Positions 38,087-48,560 of a stretch of DNA of 64,000 nucleotides are shown piece after piece. The translations under genes were made by a program, and so were the position numbers. The stretch spans positions 68,393,436-68,457,435 of the forward strand of contig NC_086381.1 of assembly GCF_036588685.1 (NCBI RefSeq). The letters run 5' to 3'. The notes beneath the pieces were generated by a model, which worked only from the letters and a program-made list of their open reading frames with translations, was not told where the DNA came from and made no database searches. Position 1 is the first letter of the stretch. Every line of letters starts with the position of its first letter. The stretch comes from Mytilus trossulus (taxonomy: Eukaryota > Mollusca > Bivalvia > Mytilida > Mytilidae).

Positions 38087-41000
38087 ATGTCCAACTTTAG
38101 AGTGTTTTCAACCAAATGTGTCACATTTTTTAGGAATACATTTATTAATTCTAACTCAACAACATTAAGGAGATCTTTTTCACAAAAGTCTCATCATACA
38201 TATTCCAATCCTGAAAATAGAATCAGATTAACAAAATTATTAACACAGATCTGTGGAGGATGTATAGCATGTGGATTATCAGCGTATGGTTTAAAGGACA
38301 GGAAATTTATTACAAACAAATTTATAGTAAATGCCTTAGAACCTTCAGATGATAATATACCCAGAATGCCTTACAGTTTCCTGGCAGACATTGTAGATAC
38401 AGCACAACCAGCTGTAGTCTATATTGAAGTTAACATACGGTAATTTGGATTAAAAGCAATGCATAAGACAGAAATAAATCAAGGTATCCACAAAATGAAC
38501 ATCATTGAATATTGTACTGTTACATCACTGTCCCAGGTTAGGGGGAGGATTTATATTTCTCTAACATGTACTACCCAGCCCCATTCTGTATGTATATGTC
38601 TGTCCCAAGTCTGGAGCCTGTACATGTAGTTTAGTTTGTTTTTTTGTTTATTTTTTGTACATAGTTTAATAGGCTATTAGTTTTCTCATTTGAATTGATT
38701 TACATTGTCATTTTGGAGCTTTTTGTAGATGACTATGCAGTATGGACTTTGCTGATTGTTGAAGGCTGTAATGTGACCTATAGTTGTTAACTTCTGTGTC
38801 TTTTGGTCTCTTCTGGAGATATTTCTCTTTGTCAATCATACCACATCTTCTTTTTAAAAACATGGCTGTTAGTTTCTTGTTTGAATTGTTTTTCATTTGT
38901 TATTTCGGGGCTAAGCAGTATGGACTCACATGTATATCCTATGAAATATTTTGATAAATTGGTAATTCATGTAGTATAACAAATATTTGGCTTTTACACA
39001 AATAAAGTGGCATGACAGAAAATGATTAAACAATTTTACACTTATAAATTTCAGTAATCCTTATGGACATGGCGTTGTGAAATCTCATGGATCAGGATTT
39101 ATAGTACGTGAGGATGGACTTGTTCTGACAAATGCACATGTGATAAGCCGACAATCAGTTGTTGACGTAAAGTTACAGGACGGTCGTGTAGTAAAGGGGC
39201 AAGTTCAGGCTGTTGATTCGGTTACTGATCTGGCTACTGTTAAAATAGATGAAGTGAGTAGTTTTTTTAAATCTTTTAAGACTTTTACAAGTTTTAACTT
39301 TTTCAATTTCTATAAAATTTATAGAAAGGGTGTTTCAAAGCCTCCGAGGTTAATACTATCTTTAAGAATGCCAGCTTTTGATTGGTTGGTAGCCAGTGTA
39401 TTTTTTTTGCATATTCTAACGCATATACATGTATGACGTTACATAACAATAACATTCCCCCTCCATAACATTAACATGATATATCTGTTCATAAATCTAT
39501 GAAACAGCAAACATTCAACGCAAAGATAAAAAAAATTACAAGAATCAGTTTCCGGTTTAATTTTCCATAACTTTTTAAACTTGAATTTGGTTCTGACAGC
39601 ATGAATGAAGTTTTCACTACAAAACCAAATATGTACATTATATTTAGTAAATATTATCCAAGATAAGTCAATCACAAAAAAAAAAGGAATGATATTCATA
39701 TTATCATGACCAAGATTGACAGCACATCAAGATCCTTATTAAGCACCACAATTATTATAATGTATTAAATTTGACCTTGGTGGCCTGTGTAACATTGGTA
39801 ACTGAATGTCACTAAATGGAATCCATCATCATCTATTTTGGGGTAACAGCTACTGATCCAGAAATTTCAAATTAGAGTGGGTCCACCTGAAAGAACTTTT
39901 ATCAATTTCTATAAAATTTAAATAAAGGGTTTTTCAAAGTGATAAAAAATTTTGATTTCATTCGATATCTTATTCATTACAAAATGATATTACTTTTGAT
40001 ATCATTTGATATCTTATTCATTACGAAGTGATATATAATTTTGATATCATTTTATATCTTATTCATTACAAAGTGATATTACTTTTGATATGATTTAATA
40101 CATGTATCTAATTCATTATGAAGCGATATGATATTTGCTTTTTGACATCTATATTTAAGTTGTTTAATCTATATGTTTAGAAAAATTTGCCTGTGCTAAA
40201 ATTAGGAAAGTCTTCAGCCTCAAGACCAGGAGAATTTGTATTAGCAATGGGCAGCCCTTTGACCTTAAACAATTCTGTGACACATGGTATTATTAGTACT
40301 GTTAATAGAGGCAGCCAGGAATTGGGAATGGGAGTTCGTGATATGGAGTATATACAGACAGATGCAGTAATAACGGTATGTTTATCATCTGTATTGTTAT
40401 ATACTGTAGATTCATAATTTGTTGTTGGTACCAATTTTTGTTGATTTTTTGGGTACAGCAGAACCATGAATTTAAATGTTCAACATATTACAATTTTTTT
40501 TGTACTTGTATGCATACTTTAGCCACCCACAAAATTAAATATCAACAAAATTGTTAGTTAATTTCCCTCAACCCTCAAAAAAATGATACCCACGAAAAAT
40601 AAATGAACCACAGTATAGCAAAATCTAATAAGAAAGATACCTGATTAAGTGTATTTTATTGCACTGCTTATAATCAAAGTGAGAAATAATGCATCCAAAT
40701 ATAGATCTACAAACAGATCACATAATTAGTCACTTATATCATTTTTGTCGAGCCTTCGACTTTAGTCGAAAAAGCGAGACTAAGCGATCCTACATTCCGT
40801 CGTCGTCGGCGGCGTCAACAAATATTCACTCTGTGGTTAAAGTTTTTGAAATTTTAATAACTTTCTTAAACTACACTGGATTTCTACCAAACTTTGACAG
40901 AAGCTTGTGTATGATCATAAGATAGTATCCAGAAGTAAATTTTGTAAAAATAAAATTCCATTTTTCCCATATTTTACTTATAAATGGACTTAGTTTTTTC

Positions 41001-44000
41001 TGCGGGGAAACATTACATTCACTCTGTGGTTAAAGTTTTTAGAATTTTAATAACTTTCTCAAACTATCCTGGGTTTGTACCAAACTTGGACAGAAGCTTG
41101 TTTATGATCATAAGATAATATCCAGAAGTAAATTTTGTAAGAATGAAATTCCATTTTTCCCATATTTTACTTATAAATGGACTTAGTTTTTTCTGCGGGG
41201 AAACATTACATTCACTCTTTTGTTAAAGTTTTTAGAATTTTAATAACTTTCTTAAACTATCCTGGGCTTGTACCAAACTTGGACAGAAGCTTGTTTATGA
41301 TCATAAGATAATATCCAGAAGTAAATTTTGTAAAAATAAAATTCCATTTTTCCCATATTTTACTTATAAATGGACTTAGTTTTTTCTGCGGGGAAACATA
41401 ACATTCACTCTGAGGTTAAAGTTTTTAGAATTTTAATAACTTTCTTAAACTATCCTGGGTTTGTACCAAACTTGGACAGAAGCTTGTTTATGATCATAAG
41501 ATAGTATCCAGAAGTAAATTTTGTAAATAAATAAATCCATTTTTTCAAAATTTTACTTTTAAATGGACTTAGTTTTTCTGCGGGGAACCATTACATTCAC
41601 TCTGTGGTTAAAGTTTTTAAAATTTTAATAACTTTCTTAAACTATCCTGGGTTTGTACCAAACGTAGACAGAAGCTTATTTATGATCATAAGATTGTATC
41701 CAGAAGTAAAGTTTGTAAAAAGATTACTCTGTTTTTTTCTGTAATTTACTTTTAAATGGACTTAGATTTTCTTACAATCATAAAATAGTAACAAGAGGAA
41801 TATTTTTATTGATTTTTTTCCTCATTGTTGTTGAGCCTGCGATTTACAGCAAAAATAGGTGAGACACTGGGTTCCGCGGAACCCTTACAAATTTTTTAAA
41901 CAAATCGGGGATATGACCTACATGAATATATTAGACCTGCTGTAAAGAATACATGTATGTGTGCTAATATTAATAGAAAAGCAATGAATCTAATGTTCCT
42001 TTGATTGGGTATTTTGTAAAAGCAAAATAAAAATAATGCATTGCTATTTTGAGAAATTAAACAGTTTCGCAGATTTTATATAAAAAATTATCTTGTATAT
42101 TCACTGTATAAGTCTCTTTTATTTACATAGAAACACATGATTTCAAAAAAATTATCATATGCACTCTTCATTTTTAATTTCAGAAAGGAAATTCTGGAGG
42201 ACCTTTAGTAAACATGGTGGGTATCGTAGATTTTAAGTAAAACAAATATGAGTGTTTCCTTGTCCACTATCTTTGTGTCGAGTTTAAGGAAATTTCACAC
42301 AATGCTTATTACCACAAAACACAGCTGAAGACTGTATTTGGGTGGGATCACTTTGACTTCTAGAGTTATATCTCTTTTCTAAATTACTGCAATGAATGAA
42401 ACTGCTGATTTTTTTCATTTCAATTCTCTGATTTAATTAAGTTTGCCTTTCCAAATGTTATAAAACTTATACAGAATATTTATTATCACAAAAATCAGAT
42501 CAAATTCAAATTTTTGAAGGATCATTTTTTTCCGATCTTGAGTGATCTCCCTTTACAATGTTGTATGCAAGTGGGGGCATCATATGTATCCTATGGACAC
42601 TTTCTCCATTTATATATAGTTTGTCTGTTTTTGGTGAATAGGTGCATAAATTATTGTTTGCCTTTATAAACACCATTTTATAATCAATGGTAGTTGTGAG
42701 ATTAGTGAATACAATTGTACTGGTATGTGAATTCTGGTGCAGACCATTACAACTGGTCAGTTGTCAGCTTAGTAGTCAGTGGTTTAATTATGAAATTATT
42801 TATAACATGCTTATCTTCAATTCTCTGTTGATAAATTTAGAAAATATTAAGAAAACTAGGTTCCAACTTTGCCATGAAAAGTTGATATTTCACAATGCAA
42901 AGATGACATTCAATGATTTCAACTTTCTCTATTTCTTCTTATATGTATACCTTTTGATTGTATAACTCTGAAGTATTCTGTTTTCTAATATATCTTTGCC
43001 ATTCAGATATGGAGGTTAAGAGTATTACTGAACAAGGTTAATAAAAAAAAGTGTTTCTTCATGCTGCCTTTGTAACAAGTACAGGGGCGGATTTAGGGGT
43101 TGCTTATATAGGGAATCACTGAAGTGTGACTGAAGTGGGCCCCCTCTTAGGTCAGTCAGTGGGCCCCCACTTAAATTCCTGGATCCGCCACTGAAGTATA
43201 CCAATTCAGTTGAATGACTTTTTCTAAATAGTAAAAATTCTGACAAATGGAGATGTGCTTTATTAGAAATGTTATTTTCTATTTATAGAAAGGTGAAGCC
43301 ATTGGTATAAATACACTCAATGTAATGGCAGGGATATCATTTGCTATACCATCAGATAGAGCTGCAGAGTTTCTGAGAAAAGCAGAAGAGCTGGAAAAGA
43401 GAGGCAAGTGATGCTTAATATTATTCTATTTTGTGTGCTACTGTGGATTTATTATAACTCTGATCCGCCAGATAACTGAACCTGTTGACCAAACAGTGGG
43501 TTAACTCTGAACCGCCGGTTAACTGAACCACTGGTTACCATGGTTACCGTATCTATATAAATAGGATGCAAACATTAATCCACAATTCTGCCTCCGATGA
43601 AGGTCAGTTTTGGGCTAAAACGGTCAGGCTATCAAACATCACCAGGCACTGTTAATTATGTGTATTGGAATATATATACTTTATTATTGTGGATTTATTA
43701 TTATTTTAGGGAAATTATTTTTCATGGATTTAGTGGGTATAATAGAACCAAGAATTCAACTGTACAACAAAATACAAGTGATGCTTGTATGCAGCTTTTG
43801 GCAAAACTAACGAGATAAAATATCCACGAAATCCAATGTTATAAATAATTTCAGCTGACTATGTGGTATGGGCTTTGCTCATTGTTGAAGGCCGTAAATT
43901 GACCTACAGTTGTTAATTTCTATTTTGTTTGGTCTTTTGTGGAGAGTTATCTCTTTGGCAATCAAGCCACATCTTCTGTTTAAGGTCAAGGAACAGTAAA

Positions 44001-46466
44001 TGGGCTATGTCGCAGATTTTGCTAAAAATTTGCATACAACCTTGGCTTGTTGAACTACAACTGAAAATCGAAAAAATAATACATTTATCTCTTTTATTAT
44101 CTGAAAATTTGCAGAATGATTTCTTATAATATGGGTGAATATTTGTATAGAAAGCACATTAAATCGGTGAAAACCCTTCTAAAATTTGTCTTAAAATCGC
44201 CAAATCTCTAATTCTACTCCATAGATTTTTCTTAAAAAACCATATATTGTTGACATATAAATTTCTGTTTTAATGATATAAAATAATCATAGGGTCACCG
44301 ACTTCGTTTTTTGTCTAATAATCAATTTGTTACCTTGTTGGTAGTGAAAAACGTCCAAAATCAACGTTTTACGGCCTGCAACGCGATTACGTTACGATTA
44401 TTTTCAACGTTTTGTTGGATTTTTTCACAAAGAACGCAACTTTGAATGATGTATACCGTAAAAGCAAAGTCGGTGACACTATCTTTATTTTGCATCATTA
44501 TAACGGAAATTCATGTATCAACAACATATAGTTTTTTAAGAAAAATCTATGGAGTAGAATTAGAGATTTGGCGATTTTAAGACAAATTTGAGAAGGGTGT
44601 TCACCCATTTTGTAAGAATTCAATCAGTAATATTTCAAATGATTATTGAGATAATGCACTATTTTTTCGATTTTCGGTTGAAGTTCATCGAGTCAGAGTT
44701 GTATGCCAAAGGAGTAAATTTCGATTAGGGCCATATTTGGCCCCAATTACAAAGTTCATAGTTGCAAGACAATAAATGCTTTAAGTTGCGTTAAAGACAC
44801 GTTAGAAAGTTCAACAGAACTGTTTTTGTCAAAGTTTATATTCTAACACGTTGATTTTCACATCCAAAAAAGGTCAAAATAAGGGATTTTGGTGAAATTT
44901 GACAAAATCAGCTAGATTTCAAACAAATGAAGGACCAGGAAACATAGAGCGCAGACGTCGACAAGCTTAAGATTCAAATAAGACATGTGAAATGTCTTCA
45001 CAAACATTATTTTAAAAGATCTTTGTTGTCGACGTATGTGCTCTATATTTCCTGTCCAATAATCTATGAAAATTTACCCATTTTCATTGATTTTTTCGTG
45101 AAAAATCAATATGAGTACAACTTGTGACGTCATAATGAAACGCAGAAACGTAAAATGTTCAACAAATTGGTTTATATCCTAGCTAGTCAATGTATTAGCT
45201 ATAATTTATCGTGATATTGGTCGATAAATCTGAATTTGAAATTTACGCTAAAAAAGGGGGCCATTTTAGGACCTTATCGAACATACTCCTTTAACTGAAA
45301 TCTGTGACATAGCCCATTTACTGTAACTTGACCTTAAATTAACAGTCCAACTGTACCCATTGTTCATGTAGTATTATTTATAAATATATAACTTTTTTTT
45401 TATACAGCTGCCAACAAAGGCTGGTTTGGTATGGGAAGTAAAGCTGTTACAACAAGACAGAATCGTTACATAGGAATAACAATGTTTACACTCTCTCCGG
45501 AATTCTTGTCAGATTTACAAGCTAGAGTTCCCAACTTTCCACAACACATAACTTCAGGGGTATTAGTACCCACTGTTATACATGGGTCTCCTGCTCACAG
45601 GTGAGAAAATATTACTGTTAATATGTATACTGTATTCAAATCTTACTAATACCAAAGAGGCTTGGTATATTCAAGACAGGAGACAGAAGACTTGGAGCTG
45701 ATAATTAGAATGAGATAAGCACATTCTACAAAGTAGATTAACATTATGACACATACTGTATATTCAAAACACACTAAGATCAACAATAGAGTAAAACTAA
45801 AATAAGGTGGTACCCAACACTCTAACTAAAATTTATTTGGCTCGTTTAATTTTCTTAAAATTTTGACAAGTATTTACTTTGACCCTTTGAGAAAAATATA
45901 AAATATTTAAAAAAATTGAACCAACCGTTTTCTTAGAAAAATTACACTGGTCATATAGCAGTTTGACAAACACTTATTTTGATCACAACACAACGTAATT
46001 TTACTCTGATTTTACAGAGTTATCTCCCTGTAGTGTTAGGTACCACCTTAATGTATCAATAAATTTCAACTTTTCATAAAAGTTAATGGATTTGAAATTG
46101 AAGATTTGATGATTTAAAGAAAGACATTAAAACATGGTTGTTTTTTTTTAGCCAATTAAGTGTCCTTTCTCCACAAATGTAATAAAAAATTCAGTTAAAC
46201 TTCAGAAAATAAAAAGTGATAAATTCATTTTTTTTTAGGTTTTAGTTCAAAGAGCCAAAGTTGTATTTTAATATCTTTCTCAATGTATTTTTTTTTGTAG
46301 AGCTGGAATTCAACCTGGCGACGTTATTGTGAGAATCAACGATAAGGATATAAAATCTTCAGCTGAAGTTTATAAGATCTTAGAGACAAGTGAATCTCTC
46401 ATTGTACAAGTTTACAGACATAATCAGAAATTTCAGCTTACAATTACACCCGATACAATAGATTGA
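38087..46466 (+). CDS. HTRA2: HTRA2/Omi-like mitochondrial serine protease, 417 aa
   Basis: Seven coding exons: 38087-38439, 39055-39253, 40181-40375, 42184-42216, 43289-43403, 45408-45600, 46301-46466. The frame is continuous; intron 5 is GC-AG, the rest GT-AG. The N-terminus (1-50) is Arg/Ser-rich with few acidic residues, as in mitochondrial targeting peptides. A hydrophobic segment follows at about 51-69. The trypsin-like domain holds TNAHV (His146), TDLATVKI (Asp176) and GNSGGPLVN (Ser253). The His-Asp gap of 30 equals human HTRA2 and the Asp-Ser gap is 77. GISFAIPSD precedes YIGI (318-321) and a C-terminal PDZ domain ([14 protein letters not shown]). Human HTRA2 is 458 aa and acts in intermembrane-space quality control. 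A possible 5' UTR splice acceptor ends at 38024, with two tiny uORFs after it. A candidate AATAAA is at 47040-47045. Confidence 0.92.
38640..38855 (-). repeat. Family S copy (minus) in HTRA2-like intron 1
   Basis: TTTGCTGATTGTTGAAGGCTG, GTGACCTATAGTTG, TTTGTCAATCATACCACATCTTC, plus the distal TTTGTACATAGTTTAATAGGC. It covers about a third of the intron. Confidence 0.7.
39950..40135 (+). repeat. Short-period tandem repeat, about 45 bp x 4
   Basis: TATTCATTAC-like words start at 39971, 40015, 40060 and 40110, separated by GATATCATTTGATATC-like sequence. Located in HTRA2-like intron 2, ending about 45 bp before exon 3. Confidence 0.8.
40402..40615. mobile_element. Family V MITE (TA ends), HTRA2-like intron 3
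   Basis: TACTGTAGATTCATAA at the left and AAATGAACCACAGTA at the right are inverted ends next to TA. ATACCCACGAAAA near the right end matches the family V copy at 46609. TA target use suggests Tc1/mariner-type mobilisation. It begins 27 bp after exon 3. Confidence 0.68.
40744..41860 (+). mobile_element. Family A element, copy 2: hairpin head and five 193-bp units
   Basis: Head TTGTCGAGCCTTCGAC with GTCGAAAAAGCGAG (worn hairpin), then CGTCGTCGTCGGCGGCGTC. ATTCACTCT-like unit starts fall at 40824, 41017, 41210, 41403 and 41595 (periods 193, 193, 193, 192). Units contain TACCAAACTTGGACAGAAGC and TATGATCATAAGAT. A second head-like phrase, TTGAGCCTGCGATTTACAG, lies at about 41831. The head relates to copy 1 at 35389 but the ladder units do not. 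In HTRA2-like intron 3. Confidence 0.85.
42184..42216 (+). CDS. HTRA2: 33-nt exon carrying the HTRA2-like catalytic serine
   Basis: Exon 4 encodes only [11 protein letters not shown], including Ser253 of the triad. It is preceded by TTTCAG and followed by GTGGGT, and both flanking introns are phase 0. Skipping it would keep the frame while removing the active site. Confidence 0.9.
42280..42560 (+). repeat. Family J repeat, about two units, HTRA2-like intron 4
   Basis: CACACAATGCTTATTACCACA is followed by CTAGAGTTATATCTC, then a second decayed unit with TTATTATCACAAAAATCAGATC and GTGATCTCCCTTTACAA. Same family as 16350-16500. Confidence 0.65.
43082..43193. mobile_element. Family K MITE with 5-bp target duplication
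   Basis: Ends CAGGGGCGGATTTAGG and CCTGGATCCGCCACTG are inverted repeats. AAGTA occurs at 43077-43081 and at 43194-43198. Fragments are at 37392, 51192 and 56744. Non-coding; the superfamily is not settled (CAG-starting TIRs occur in hAT relatives, but the duplication seen is 5 bp). Confidence 0.72.
43456..43687. mobile_element. Short insertion flanked by a 14-bp direct repeat
   Basis: TGTGGATTTATTAT occurs at 43442-43455 and 43688-43701 and brackets 232 bp. The duplicated word is the end of a family V-like MITE, so this appears to be a later insertion into it. Near 43594-43621 the insert carries CCGATGA, a short stem-like stretch and CTAAAACG, loosely like the conserved boxes of a hammerhead ribozyme but degenerate. 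Confidence 0.55.
43855..43979 (-). repeat. Family S copy (minus) in HTRA2-like intron 5
   Basis: GGCTTTGCTCATTGTTGAAGG, TTGACCTACAGTTG and TTTGGCAATCAAGCCACATCTTC. It abuts the TTAA element that starts at 43980. Confidence 0.7.
43980..45337. mobile_element. 1.36-kb TTAA-flanked multi-hairpin element
   Basis: Left end TTAAGGTCAAGGAACAGT and right end ACTGTAACTTGACCTTAA are inverted repeats extending about 38 bp (through AAATGGGCTATGTC) and directly bounded by TTAA. Inside, arms of about 145 bp at about 44155-44300 and 44460-44605 are reverse complements (both hold CGCCAAATCTCTAATTC on one strand or the other). A further pair of about 32-bp arms lies at about 44935-45057 (ACGTCGACAA in both). 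No protein is encoded. TTAA ends suggest piggyBac-type mobilisation in trans. Confidence 0.82.
45802..46051 (-). mobile_element. Family T MITE, inverted copy, HTRA2-like intron 6
   Basis: ATAAGGTGGTACCCAACAC at the left and GTGTTAGGTACCACCTTAA at the right. The interior ACAGAGTTATCTCCCTG is the reverse complement of the copy at 13608. One base of the left TTAA is mutated. Confidence 0.8.
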
Positions 46467-46608
46467 TAATATATGTATTGTATTTATTTTCTTTATAGTA
46501 AAACTTGTCTCATTGGCAATCATACAATATCTTCCTATTTTTATATGTGAATTACATGTCTAAACCAGACATTCGATATACTGTTCACCTGAAGAGCAGC
46601 AATACAAG

Positions 46609-46821
46609 TACTGTGTATTAATTTATTTTCGTGGGTATCAATTTTCGTGGATTGCTAAAAACTTGTATTTTCGTGGACATTTGATTACATGTTTTTGACA
46701 ATCTCTCTATACAAAGCCTATTGAAAGTATGGTATTCGTTGAACATTTGAATTCGTGGTTAACCTGTACCCACGAAAGCAACGAAAATTGATATCCAAAG
46801 AACAATGATGAATCCACAGTA
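46609..46821. mobile_element. Family V MITE (TA ends), downstream of the HTRA2-like gene
   Basis: TACTGTGTATTAA near the left end and GATGAATCCACAGTA at the right end are inverted. Inside, TATCAATTTTCGTGG and its complement form subterminal arms. Starts about 140 bp after the HTRA2-like stop codon, so it may be part of the 3' UTR. Confidence 0.72.
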
Positions 46822-47157
46822 TTGTTCCTTTATTTTGGGAAATGATTGCATGAAATTCACAAAAAAGACTAGCTTCATTAAATTGATAGCTATATCTTCC
46901 ATCTTCATTTCTTCCTTGGAGAATGTAAAAAGCACAGTGCAGTGAAGTAATGTTTTGTTGTGAATATTCATGTCTGTGTTAACAAAAATAATTTATTAAT
47001 GTAATATCAGATATTCAAAATATATTAAAAAATATGGAGAATAAAAACCTTTAAGATCTGATCAAATTCTGTTTCATATAGCATACAGATAATGAAAAGC
47101 CTTATTCCTCTAATTCAGGATTTGCCTCAAATTTTTAGCAATTGTGTTACTATAAAT

Positions 47158-47740
47158 TATAAAAAAAAGAAGATGTGGTATGATTGTTATTAAGATAACT
47201 CTCCAGAAGAGACCAAATGACACAGAAATTAATAACTATAGGTCACAGTACAGCCTTCAACAATGAGCAAAGCCAACACAGCATAGTCAGCTATTTAAAG
47301 GCTTCGCAATGACAAATTTAAAAATATTAAACAAGAATATAACAGCGTTATTTATGTACAAAAAATGAACGAAAAACAAATATGTAACACATCAACAAAC
47401 GACAACAACTGAATTACAGGCTCCTGACTTGGGACAGACACATACAAAAATGTGGTAGGGTTAAACATGCTAGTAGGATCCCCCCTAACATGTGACAGTG
47501 GTGTAACAGTATAACATTAGAAGGAACTATAAAAATCAGTTATAAAAGGCTTTACTCATCAAATAGATACAAGTAGAAATACATATAACAAAAAACCAGA
47601 GTGGATGTGTCACTGTAAATCAGAACAACAAAAAGACATCAAGTACAGATCTGAGTGTACTCGCAGTTACTGACAGCTAGTTTAAAGCCACTCACAACTC
47701 ATAAATAAATCCTGAATCAAAAGACTAAATCAATTTTTGT
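47158..47740 (+). repeat. Longest family S copy, about 580 bp
   Basis: Reads through the whole order: AGATGTGGTATGATTG, ACTCTCCAGAAGAGACC, CTATAGGTCACAGTA, CAATGAGCAAAGCC, TTTATGTACAAAAAATGAACG, GGCTCCTGACTTGGGACAG, AACAACAAAAAGACATC and AAAGCCACTCACAACTC. Other copies in the window are pieces of this. No open frame or clear TIR is visible, so its class (SINE-like or non-autonomous retroelement) is open. Confidence 0.75.
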
Positions 47741-48119
47741 AACAGTAATATTTAGTAAGGTTGTTTTTTACTAATAGTTTGCTTGATGGAAAATTGATAG
47801 TATATCTAACATATTTGATTGATTAACTTTTAATAATATAATAATTAGAAAATTATACATATATCTATTGCATCAAAGAGGACTTATATAAATATCAAAC
47901 AAACAGCAGAATCATTTTTATTTTTTATTCAAACAGTTTAAGACTTTGAATTGACAAGTGGCATAAATTTTGCTGTTTTATAGAATATTCTTTATATACA
48001 ACCCCAAAAATTGAAAAAAAAATGATAATTTATTGGTATCACGTTGTCATTGTTGTCCGAAGACAGATAGTTTCCAGATGATAAAACTAGTATAAGTAAA
48101 GAGAAATCTATAAAAAAAA

Positions 48120-48560
48120 ATGCATCAGGTTTATAACCATTAAAAGAAGGTTGAGATTGATTTTGGGGGTTGTTGTCCTTAGAGTTTAGGAATTTGGGGC
48201 CAAAATGGGGCCTAAATTAGCATTTTTCTAATTCCAGACCATATCTTGTGGTCGTGGAACGTTGTATGGATCTCTCTCAAATTATATGACAAGGTTCCAT
48301 ACTAGAAAGTGGTCCTAAGGATTGGATTTGGGGAGTTATGGATCATAGGGTTTAGGAATTAGGAGAAAAAAGGTGAAAAAACAAGGGTGTATTGGTTAAT
48401 GGAGAATTACATTTAAGTAAAATACTAAATTTGGACTACCTCCCTTACACTGGTTTAAATTATTAAATGGGTTATCATGGTTGCAAACTCCATTGGAAAC
48501 TTAAATTGAGATTTTTGACCATATCTTGAGGGATTTGTTTTTTTTGGGAAAAAGTTAGGG
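48120..48560 (+). repeat. Family I degenerate tandem repeat
   Basis: AGAGTTTAGGAATTTGGGG at about 48180 and AGGGTTTAGGAATTAGG at about 48348 give a period near 168 bp, with GGGAGTTATGGATCAT at 48331. GACCATATCTTG recurs at 48238 and 48528. Strongly decayed. Confidence 0.5.

Larger units (their letters stand above)
43404..45407 (+). other. HTRA2: GC-AG intron (HTRA2-like intron 5)
   Basis: Exon 5 must end at 43403 so that G joins CT to make the Ala codon opening exon 6 (...LEKR-A-NKGWFG). The first intron bases are GCAAGT, the strong GC-type donor context (AG before it). No GT nearby gives the right phase. The intron holds a nested insertion (43456-43687), a family S copy and a 1.36-kb TTAA element. 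Confidence 0.85.

Noticed and set aside
43025..43246. 73-aa minus-strand open frame
   Set aside because: It spans the family K MITE and has no independent support.
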